Part shown: in pieces, positions 50,001 through 62,000 of the stretch | Layout: every line of letters starts with the position of its first letter | Numbering within the stretch: the stretch's first letter is position 1 | From: Nereocystis luetkeana | Taxonomy: Eukaryota > Sar > Phaeophyceae > Laminariales > Laminariaceae | DNA length: 64,000 nt | Assembly (NCBI GenBank): GCA_031213475.1 | Contig: JARUPZ010000010.1 | Span: 11,703,917-11,767,916 of the forward strand | Direction of reading: 5' to 3' | Position numbers and translations under genes: made by a program | Notes under the pieces: model-generated | The model's input: only the letters and a program-made list of their open reading frames with translations | What the model was told of the DNA's origin: nothing | The model's database searches: none

Positions 50001-53000
50001 GGGGACCTCAGGTGACAGGGGGGATTGCAAGGATAGCTACGGGAAGAGGTAGAAAAAAATGATACGTAGAGGACAGGCTATAAAAAAACGAAATACGAAA
50101 TACCCTACCGTACGGGAGCAAGAAAACTAAGAACGCAGGGCTTACTTTTTGGGGGGACGCTAAGAAATTGGGGTTAGAAAAGTGTGCTCAGCGACGAGCG
50201 CTACACTGAACCTTATATAATAGCCTCTATGCTCAAGGTAACGCAATATAATTCTGAGGCTTGCTCAGATCAGGTGCTTCTTGTTGGCGGGCCCATGCTC
50301 TAGTCAAGTACGTCTGGTATACCTGGTATGACGGGTGCTGGGTGGTAACATTTGCCGAGTGAAGGCGCATGAAACGCGGTAGCATAATGGTGATGCTTCA
50401 CACCACCATCAGATCATCATGTCCCTGCTTCGTGATCTGTAATGGAGTAGATCTTCAGGGCATACGCATTCCTGATCTGTATGATCTGCAATGATGTAGA
50501 TCATGTAGCCGGGTGGGGGCAAAAAAACCTGCAAAATCTGCGTAGGATATGATTCTATGGTTGAATATTTGTGCTGCACAGATCCTTCACAGCATCTCAT
50601 AACGGTAGGCTAGGATCTAGATGATCTATCTGTAGATAGATGATATATCTGTAGATTATCTGTCCGGCGTGTTTGATGCTTCATCTCCACCACACCCCTA
50701 ACCTGCTCTAGTCAAGTACGTCTGGTATACCTGGTATGACGGGTGCTGGGTGGTAACATTTGCCGAGTGAAGGCGCATGAAACGCGGTAGCATAATGGTG
50801 ATGCTTCACACCACCATCAGATCATCGTGTCCCTGCTTCGTGATCTGTAATGGAGTAGATCTTCAGGGCATACGCATTCCTGATCTGTATGATCTGCAAT
50901 GATGTAGATCATGTAGCCGGGTGGGGGCCAAAAAACCTGCAAAATCTGCGTAGGATATGATTCTATGGTTGAATATTTGTGCTGCACAGATCCTTCACAG
51001 CATCTCATAACGGTAGGCTAGGATCTAGATGATATATCTGTAGATTATCTGTCCGGCGTGTTTGATGCTTCATCTCCACCACACCCCTAACCCTTTTTTG
51101 CTCGATTGTAGTATTGCTACCCTCAAAGCGAGAACTTCTGCGGTCGTGACAAGTCTATCACAGCTGCCGTGGTACTGGAGGCCTATACCTGTGTAACCCC
51201 CCCCTTCAGGCACATAGTCTATGACGGACGTGACTTGGCTGACTAGTGTGTAGTTGGTGGCCGACTAGTTATACCCGTAATCGGCTAGATATTTTAGTTA
51301 TTTTTATTCTATTCGCCATCTGACAAGGTGCTGCTCTTATTCGAATCTTCATAATGTACCAAACACATTTTAGAAGGGTGACCATCTAATGACTTAGCTG
51401 TGGTCGATTGGGTGCCGTAAGTTGCGAATTTTTGCGTATTTGCACCCTGTAGGAAGTATCACCACCATGCTGTACACGAGTATAACCATGCTGCGCGCGG
51501 GTAGATATCATCATGCTGCACACGAGTGTCCCCATGCTAAGTGCGGGTGTATTTTACCATCCTGCTCGGGTATATCTCACCAAGCTGCGCGCGGGTATAT
51601 TTCACAATGCTGCGCGCGGGTGTATATCACCATGCTGCTGCGCACGGGTATCGATCACCATGCTGGGGGTGGACATATTGCGATTTGATTGGTTGACTTA
51701 GTAATAGTACGGAGGTTCTCAAGCAGGGAGCAGCCCTGCGTATCGTATTCGACGCAGTTTTTTTTTTTCTTGTCGCAGGGGTTATGTGAAGCTTTCCCTA
51801 TTGGCTTATTGGCTTATTGGCCTATTGGGTGACAGGCGTGCTGCGATAGGGGTACGTATATGAAAAAAAAACGGATTTGTGAGATCGAAAAATTACTCTA
51901 AAAATCATGTATTCAAACTTGGTGTGACACTATTGATAGTTGTGATCATTCGACCGTGCGTTTCTACGGGGTGTGTATGTAGGCTTTTGGAATTGTCTAC
52001 AAACTATTACCTGGTATATAAGTTTGCAATCAACGAACTCGCTCCCTACAGCACACTTTATCCATAATACAGATCTGATTGACAGGGGTCTTCGACCGAG
52101 GGGACTGCCCTATAAGACGCTAAGGGAGTATGGCGCGCCTTATCGTTGGAGTTTGGGAGCTTAAAATTTGTTTCTTACAATTTTCTATTTCGTAAAAAGG
52201 ATTTGCTTCATCGGGTTCAGCTTGCATTTTGATCTCAGACTCGGATTTTTGGGTGTGAGGTATGCTAATAATTCGTAATGGTGTAAATTCCCTCGAGTAA
52301 GGAAAACCCTCAGAAAACGAATAGGTGCAACCCCTCTATGGCAAGCACGCGTCGGTAGTATCAATAGGTAGCTGGTGGCGTCCACAAGCTTACGCGACGT
52401 GCCGGTACTTTCACGCAATGTCCGGCGCAACCGCGCGCTGCCACGCTCTCCGCCAAACAGAGGTACGGGCTTCTCCTTGACGCTCGAGGAGGTGAACGAC
52501 TGTTGGACGGCGCTGGACTGGATCGTCCTTGAACGCAAGAGAGTCGCAGACGATCAGGCCTCGAGAGACGCTCTACTGATAGAACGAGGTACTCGGGTTG
52601 GGCTACAGCGGACGCTGGACGCTGGCAAGGTGCGTGCGCGGCTTTTGGGACTAAGATGACAATCATCAGATCCCCCCTTTATTCATTCACGGGAGGCATC
52701 AAGGCACAAAAATACGGGGGCTCCCTGGTGCTTGGTATGTGTTTGTCGTACTTGTCACAGGCTGCCTGGACTCCCATCATATACCGTACCGTACATGTGG
52801 CGGCGCTAGTGGAAGGCATGAAAACAAATACCACTATTATTACGGTGGGCCATAGTAAATAGGACCTACGGTACTTACTCACAAAAACCTATATATTTTC
52901 CTATTTTTACCAACAATATTTCGTCCTATTTACTATGGTCCACCGTAATAGCATTTTGTTTCGGAGATCCTATGAGCCCTTTCAGTAGTACTGCATTGTT

Positions 53001-56000
53001 CAAACACACACATATATATATGTATGTACCTGTTAATATTAATATATATATGTATACCTGGTATATATATATTTCTGAGTCTACAGCAGTTTCGAGTATT
53101 TTGTCTCCCAAACGCGAGTGCAGTTCTAAAGGGAATAAGGTTGGAGGGCGCGGATCTAACGAAACAAGGCATGCCCTAACAGGCATAGGCATGCCCTACA
53201 GTTTATGCGGCCGTGTGAATATGCGACTCGGTCTCGCTCGCGATCAAACACGCGGTACACCAGGGGTATCCGGCAAAAAAAAATGACACACCTACTTCGT
53301 CTATTTAGTCCAGACAAGGGGGGGGGGGGGGGGGGGGGGTTATGCTCAAACCAAACAAGCAAAATTATCTACAACAACGACACTTTGTTTTGTTCGTACA
53401 GAAATTTCGCAAATCTGATTCGTTTCTCGTTCTGACCTTGGGAAGGGGTGTAACAAATAGTTGTTGGTTTTTCGCGTGTCCTCTCATGGGGCACCTCGTT
53501 TGTTTCTGGAACGTATTGTCGAACGTAAATAAATAGTAAAAAATGCTCGATAATTGGTTCGGTCAATTCCTCTCCTCGGTTTCCCCTTGACGCTGTTGTT
53601 GCGTGTTGCATGTTAGGACGGCTCTACTCCTTCAAGAAAGAGACGGAAGCTTCCTGGAAAACGCACTGTCGCAAGTCTCGCCTCAAAAATTGATCCGGGC
53701 GAATCACCAAACACCACGGAACCTCGCCCTGTGGGTCATCCTGAAGCCGTCTGTGGGGGGCGGCGTGGGGGTGGTGCGGGCGGGCCTATTGAAGAAACTT
53801 TGGACTACGATTTCGCGGCGCAGCGCGAGCTTATGATAGATGTAATTCCTACGTCTGCGTCAAAAAGGTCTCACTCCGCTGGAGTGGCGCTGCGGGGCAC
53901 CGTGGATACCAAGGTATAGATTGGACCAAACGCTGCATACACAGGACAGATCATGATCTGTATGATCTGTATTTTATTTATGGTTTGCATTATTTGTATG
54001 ATCAAGATCTGTATGATCACGATTTTTATGATCTGTATGATCTATATGACATGTACGATCTGTATGATCTACATGATCTGTATGATCTGTATGACCTGTA
54101 CAATCTGCATGATATATATGATCTGCAAAATCTGTATATCTGCAGGATGTGTATGGTCAGAGTGATCTATAAGCTAGCTGTATGCTCATGATCTGTATTA
54201 ATCTGCGTAGTCTGTGATCTAGATTTTTCAGAGCACATGTACTCTTGATCTGTATATTCTGTACAGCTCATGCTTCCGGGTGCGAGTCGTATGCTTTGCA
54301 TCATCTGTTCATAGTACGTGTTTTCTGGGTTGCATCTATCTGTGCGATACAGATCCTGCACAGCATATCGTTGCGGCAGGTTAAAGCCTGTAAGATCTAC
54401 AAGTAGATCCTGATTCAAATGCTGATATGTCCAACGTCTGCACGGCGACAGGACGCGTGGCAGAGGTAGAGCTTAAGACCTGAACGAGAACCCGATGTTG
54501 AGAACCTTCATGAGCTACATACTGTAAACCTGGTACGCTTACGAGTAGATGTGTTGCATAAGACACCCCATAGACAAAGCGACCAACAAATAGAAACGGT
54601 AAAGTGACGGGAGCGAAGTATGACTACTACTGTCGTATGAGTACTGCAGTATGACTAGTATAGCTAGTATGACTACTGTGACTACTGTAGTATCACTACT
54701 AACAGTATGTCTAGTATGCCTAGTGTGTCTAGCATGACTCGTGTGACTACGCAGTATCACTAGTAAAAGTATGACAAACAGCTTGCAATGATGAGCTTCA
54801 ACGAAATCCCCGACCTCACAGCTCATGTTTTTATTTCGTAATTTTGTTCGATGAAAATATACATCGCATCCAACTACTGTATATTCCGGTAGTACTATAG
54901 TTTGCCAGTCGAGGAGCCCTTCCACGAAGGAATGGTCGACCCTCAAGGTGCATCTCCTACCGTACCACAGGTTTATTTAGAAGGAGGCGTGTCCGGTAGG
55001 GGTGCATAGATGTACTGCGCTTTCTGAGACTGTTACCGTATTGCAAAGTATACCTCATTCGAGAACCTCTATTTGTTTAACCCGAAAGACAACTGGTTCG
55101 ACAGCAGCTTCCATCAGTCCGAATCAAATCAGTCTGTATCACACCTATCTTTACCCCCGCTTCGCGGCGTGCCTCGCCGGCAAGCTCGCGAGGGAGCGAC
55201 TAGAGAACCGGTGTCCCTGAGCTCGGTAGACTACTATACGAGTACTACTCACCCGTGTTGGTCTGAGTGGTCAGCTCCTCCCGCGCATACAAAACACGCG
55301 TGTCCTCGTAAATACGCTCGATAATCTTAGTACGTTTTTCATCTGAAAAAAAACGAGCGAAAGTGCAAGCCCATGACCAACCCCGTAGCCAAGATATATG
55401 ACGAGCAATACTGCAAAGCACAGACGGCTCTCGAACGATAAGGCACGCCTTAATGGGGGATAGGACGTGCCTCATTTGCTACTGTTACCACCCAATCCAG
55501 GAAGCCATTTGGGCGATTTGTTTCGACCTGCAGTAGGTGCGTTACCCCGATCATCGCTGCACAGTTGACTACCAAACTACGAAACGATTAGCCAACTATT
55601 AATACTGTGTTTGCCTTGGCTAATGCTGACCATCCCGCTTCCAGGTACTACGACGTGCCAGACACACCCTCGCACTGTGGAGACAAGAAAGTGTCACCGA
55701 AGGAGGTAATACCAACGGCTATCCTAACGGCTGTATCAACGGCTTTGCCGACGGCAATGCCAACGGCTACGTTGTCAAGCTGGCGAATCATATGCCAGTG
55801 CAAGGCATGCTGCAGAGGGTACCTCGAGAGTGGTGGGGGGACTGCGGCGAGCGCGTTCTGGGGCTGATGGTCCAGGAGCTGCGGAAGCTGGACAAACAAA
55901 GGTCAGAACAGAACAAAATTAGGCACATACTTGCTCATGGCATGGACTTCAAGCCCCTCTTGGCCTCGGGATGCCTCGCCTCTGTTTACGTTTTACGGCG

Positions 56001-59000
56001 CCTTCTGATCGAACAACCTCATCTGACCGACGAATACCATACACGCATGCACCGTACCTTTGCCTTGTAGTGCCCAAGGGGTAGCTTCTGAGAGCGTTTG
56101 CCAAGATAATTTCAGGTTTGCTTCGTGATGGTTCGATAGTGCTGACGTTTGGGGCTTTCTCAAGCTGCACCTGGGCGAGCTATTACGGGGGACCATAGTT
56201 AATAGGACCTATGGTATACATGAAAACCTATATATTTAACCATATTTACCAACAATATTTGGTCCTAATAATTATGGTCCCCCGTAATAACACCGCGGGC
56301 TATCCAGTCTACACAGTGCCACCCTTTGGCATGGCTTACGGCTTATTCTAATTTGCGTGCGACCGATGACAAGAAGTTATGATGCTGCTATGTCTCGCGG
56401 GTGTTAGAGGGTTCGACGTCGGTTTTTGTTCGCATGCGGTGTTACGGCATGAATGTATGTCGAATTACTGTTATTGTTAATCTAGCCACCCGACAACGTA
56501 AAACATCATCTCCAACGTCTATCACGCAAGAGGACGTGCATGTAGGAAGGCTGGACCCAGCAGTTTTAAGCCTTCTTAGAACGATGAGTAGTGATATTCA
56601 GTTAGCAGACAAGACAAGGCAAGACAAATATGACGCCCATGATACGTGCCAGAGGTATTTAGCGCATGGAGTCGCATGACCACGATAACGTTCGCTTGGT
56701 GTCAAGTTTTTCTCTGACGATAAGCCCGTTCGTATCGCATCTCGTTCCATAAACGAAGCGCGGCGTTTAAGGTCCAAGCGGCTGGACTGGCTGAGAGTCT
56801 GGCTTTGAAAACGAAGAACCTTGAAAAGGTGGGTGCTCGAGACAGATACGCGGAGACCGCCTAATCCACAGGCTTAAAACCTCTGCGAACGTACGTATGT
56901 AGTAGGGCCCTTTGCACGCGAAGAGCAAATCTACGACGTTGGTCACAAGGATAGTTTTTCTGTTCATTGCACGCGTCGAACACACCACGATCTATCTTTC
57001 TACAGATCAGATATATCATCTAGACCCTAGCCTGCCGTGCATGATCTGCCTTATAGGGCGGATCCGACCAAGAAAGCCTGTCCTCGATATTGCGTACTAC
57101 CAGGTATGCATCTCTCACACGGCAACATGAGCAAGATCATAGAAATCAGGAACACTTCTGCCCTGAACTATCTAGATCATGTGGGAATAGGTGATGTGTA
57201 AACGATATGCCCGAGGAGATCTAATCCACGAACCAACTCCTACATCATGCAGATTATACGGCTCCCACGCGGCAACATGATCTAAATCATACAAATCGTG
57301 CAGATAATACAGATAATACAGATCATTTGCCCTGACATATCTAACTCGTGAAGTGGGGCTTCTCTATCCGATCTTTCGGATGTGTAAAACCAATAGAACT
57401 GTTGTTATTATTTCTTAACCGTTACTTTTACCCTCTACAGTAGCTCAACTAATCGTTGGTTGGTCACCCTCAGCGGTATTTTCATAGTTGTCCTGGTAAA
57501 TATTCGATCTCCCGCCAACTCGGTTCCAGCGTTCCACGGCGGCTACGTATGTAAATCGGTTGCGAATGGCGTTGCTGTAGATGTCTTGGCTCGGCCGTTT
57601 CGTGCACCCTCGATACGACCGCACGGCCAACACTACGTATAATGTCGTTTTTCATTCCATTTGATATCTTCGCCCTTCTTATTCTCGCTCTCCCCTGTTA
57701 ATAGTCGCAACTCAAATCCGGGGTCACATAGCAGGCGGCGGGCTCTTTCCCACTCCTCCCCTCCAGGGTAGGTACCTTTTGCATGTTTATCGCCAGAAGA
57801 CTTCAGCCATTTCTTCCCTTGACGAATCGCGTCGACCTGTGTGATACCAGTGCCTGGCTGACCGCCATCAAACGATGAATGGGTATGCAGCATCGAGGGT
57901 ACGCGAGATCTTGCGCTCTTCTGACCCCCTTTCTCTCCTCTGTTTCGCTTATCGGACTTGCGGTAGCTGAACATAAGGGAGTGCGAAGTTGGGACGACTG
58001 TCCGTGACGTTGCCATGGAAACAAGAAAGAGCGAAGCCCGTTTTCGAGAAGACATGGAAAGGCAAGGCGAAGGGGCTACGTAGGGTTCGATATGATGCAG
58101 AAGTTGAAGAAAATATCTCGAGGTATTTTATAGTAGGGTTTCGAGAAAGGCATGCCTTGCCCGGAAATTGGCGGCTACTTAGTATTATTAATCATCACTT
58201 CCATGGCGAACTAAGCAAACTGACCGGCTTATGTTAAGCCTCCCTCGTGAAAAACACGTCTCGAGTCACAAACGCGACAGCCAAAGGCAACGGCGCAGAG
58301 CTTCTCAAATCCCCGTTCACGCAGCTACTGTAGCTAGCTAGCTGCGGTGCCAAGCCAACTAATAGCTAGTCCTACGTATGTACCAGGTATGTGTTAGGTT
58401 TGTAAGGTGGCGAATGCAGTAACTACAAATGGAATACGCAGGCCAATGATTCCCATAAGAAGATGCTAGCCACTTCTCACAATAATACATGACGGCGGGC
58501 ACCGTAGCACTCGTAGGGGCGGGGGGAGATAAATGTGGTGGAAGAAGACAAGAAGAAGAAATAAAGACGAAAACCGACCGTGGATTGATCTAAGAGAGCG
58601 TCAAAGAGGGCTTCACCACTGAAATGCCTGCAAGCAGGCGTTATTTTCCCAGTACCGTGGGGGATGTGGACTTGTTTGTCATTTACCGCCTTTAGTCGGC
58701 CACAAGCACACATCTACATTGTTTCGACCTAGATCACAAGAACAAAGGACAGCACTTATAAAACTTCCGCGTCGTGAGTACAGTGCTAGATATTACACCT
58801 TGGCGTGCGCCTTTGAGTCTTATAGTCAGTAGCATATGCCCTGCTTTCCCTCATGGGTCCTAACGATACAACACGTTCTAAAATTCGCGTATTGCAAAGC
58901 AGATGGCAACAGAAGATCGAGCAAGCGCACTGCAAGATCCGAGCTATCTCGCGGAGGCGTACTCACATCCTCAAACAGGTCTGTGTGGGGGCGGTACGCA

Positions 59001-62000
59001 GAATAGGCCTGCGAGGGGTGGGTACGGTAGGGTATGCTCTTTAGGAAGCCCCATTGGCGGTGGTACTCCAGCTCTACTCGCAACCCGATTTTGCAAACAT
59101 ATCTCTTACTTCAACCCATGAATGCCTTTCAAGATGCAACCAAAACGTGTATGTACCAGGTTTAGACTAGGTGTGTTTGGAGGTTAACACTGAGTGCTTT
59201 CCATACGGTTGGATATCGACTCGATAAATACGATACCGATACTCGTGAACGAAAACCTAATCGATACGATTTCGATATTTGATCCATGAAAAACAAAAAA
59301 AACAACAACAACAATCAATCAGCCGTGAGATCGAAGCTTTCGTCGAAGCTCGAATTTGCAAGCTGTACGTGATGCCTTATATATACATAGACGCTTTCGT
59401 ACATTAATAGTATATATCTCCTCGAGAAACACTGGGATACCGGGGGATGGACGACCAAACACATCCCATACGATACACGATGATATATCGATATTGTCAT
59501 ACATCGGATTTTTCGATACGATAAACAACACTTGTATCACTCTGCGCGGAAACCGAAGGACCGCTTCGACGTTGATATGAATACCAACCGGTCCTTCCTA
59601 TATGTTTACACCCGTAGTGGTAATGATTCCGCATCATGGGTGATATCCCGTTCACCCCCGCCGTCGCAGAGAGCTGAACTGGAGCGCACGCTGGCGGACT
59701 GGGATGCAGGCGACCAGCCCACTCCTGCGGAACGGGCGAAACAAAAAAAGGTACCGCACCACATGGGCTTTAGAGTCTACGTCATCTAGAGGCGAATGCG
59801 CCCCAACCACTTACTCGATTCCTACATACTCTACGTGTTTACCAATGACCAAATCCATTGTACTGTGGTAGTGTTAGTTCCCCTGCCATCTGACAAATTG
59901 GCAATGTGTACTGGCAGTGTGTAGCGCTTGAGGCTTGTTCCTACCATACTATCCACGTATAAAAGGGAATCCAGAACAGGGAAGAAGCAGTTACAGCGTT
60001 ACGGGTAATCACGCGTAACTGATTTCAGCATAAGGAATTATAAAGAAAGCCTTCATACGTAAGTAGAAAACCCCGTTTTCTCTACTTGTACGACATGTCT
60101 TTCACGAGAGAACCAACAGACAAAGCATCCAAAGCCGGTCTACTGTCGGCAAACAAGTGCCGATCGGACCTAACCCGACCCTCAACCTAACCTTAACCTA
60201 ACCCTGGCGTTATACCCGACCCGCAAGGGCCATCCACACGGAGTCGACGCGCGGGGGCTGTGTTCCGACTATGTTCGAAAACAAACGTGGAGGTGGTCTC
60301 TCGTGCGAATTAGGGCCGAAATATTGATAGCCAATCAGACACATGGGTGGTGGTTAAGGCGTGTAATACATGTCTTACCAAATAGGCGCTGCCCGGTTTC
60401 TGCATTCTAGCTTGACGGCCAGGCAGCACACGCTCACAAGCACACACCCAACATCGCCTGGGACCCGGACTCCGTGGAGTCCGATGGCCACATGGGGGAC
60501 CAGAACCGAGCTACAGCAGATGACCTTTCAGGACATGTACCTTGTACGGTGTATGTAGTGAACCATAAGCGCAACGCAACATCTACAAATAAAAATACAG
60601 CCCTATTTATACCTGGTAGGGAGTAGGGAGTGTTGCTTTGTTTTTGTGTTTCAGTGACGACAACATCAATCACATTCGGCACGGTTCAGGTACTTGTCCT
60701 TAGAGTGGCTCGATTCTATCCCCGGTACAAGACGTGATTACGCGTAAGTAATCAAAATAGCTGATTTGTACGTGATAGCGCGAGAAATCGATTGACGTCC
60801 ACTTGATTCCCACCCCTAATCCAAACTCCTATGACTTTTCGAAATCTCTTCAAGGCAGGGTTTCGTCTGTCGAGTTGTGTAAAAGCTGAATGACAGTGTT
60901 TTGAATTCACTGACGGGGTATATACCTGGTATGTTGGTCTGTCGCGTGTTGGCCCGTCAGAAGCGCAAGGAAACAGAAGAGGAGGAGGTCACCCCGGAGA
61001 CGTTAGAACGGGACATCAAGGCCAGAGTGAGTTGCCGTCCGGCATTTTCATACAGCGACTTGCCGTCCGTGCTTTAGCCCAAAGATGTGGCCTCCTACAA
61101 GACAAAACGATGGTTGGCATTGCCTCCTGCTAAGCAAAGACATGGTTGGTATCGTCCCTTGAAACAAAAACAATGGTTGATATCGTCTTATAAAAATCAT
61201 GGCTCTTCACGGGTCATGACCCGACCCGCAGGTAGGGTCAGGAAGTTTTTGAAATTTCACGGGTCGGGTCGGGTCAGTCTGCGCCAGGAGGTTTCTAAAC
61301 TCTCACGGGTCGGGTCGGGTCGGGTCGGGTCGGGTCGGGTCACCTTTTCCCGACCTGACCCGCGAGATTCGACTCGACCCGTAAACAGCCCTGCGAAATA
61401 TATACAAAACGATGAGGTGGAGTCCTAAAAACAGAACAATGATATGGAGTCTGGACGCGGCCTATGATTTTCGAGTAGAAAGGGCGACCCAAGGGCAGCA
61501 TGTGGAGTAGATAACAAATAGAGGTTTCTTCAGCCGGAAGCAGGTAGGTAGGTGCAGAAGGGAGTTGAGTATGAGCATAGATAGCTTTCCTTTTTTTCGA
61601 CCTTTTGGTTTTCTTCCTCTTCCTTACAGCAAATGTTTACCGCTGTACAGAGTACATACCGTAGTGCCTTCCAGGTGGGAGTGATTTACGTTGAAGCTCA
61701 CGGTATACGAAGAACTGCAGTCGCAACCCTAGGAATAATGCCCTAATACCAAGGCGCCAGTACTGAGTGACACGTTTTTGGACAGCCCTTGACGAGATCT
61801 GTCTAACGCCACGCTTATATGCGCTGACGTTGTTCTTGCTGTGGAGGCACCGGGCTCGAAAAGTCGGTCCGGGGGGGGGGGGGCGTTAACTCGCATTGTT
61901 TCGGTTTACCATGAATACGCTTGTACCCCCTGGTACAAAAGTATCATGCCTCGCGCGTCTCGAAGACCTTCTTATTTGCTTTGTGTATAGTTCGAGTGCC

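Noticed and set aside
53953-54191. Met/Ile/Cys/Tyr-rich open frames
   Set aside because: Direct translation of the (GATCTGTAT)n array.
56485-56662. Possible exon inside the intron before exon 24 (open frame with AGAG|GTATTT donor)
   Set aside because: No acceptor gives the incoming phase 2 that exon 23 requires; direct joining of exons 23 and 24 works.
60180-60215. Telomere-like CCTAACC repeats
   Set aside because: Only a few imperfect units (AACCTAACCTTAACCTAACC) in an intron; no array.
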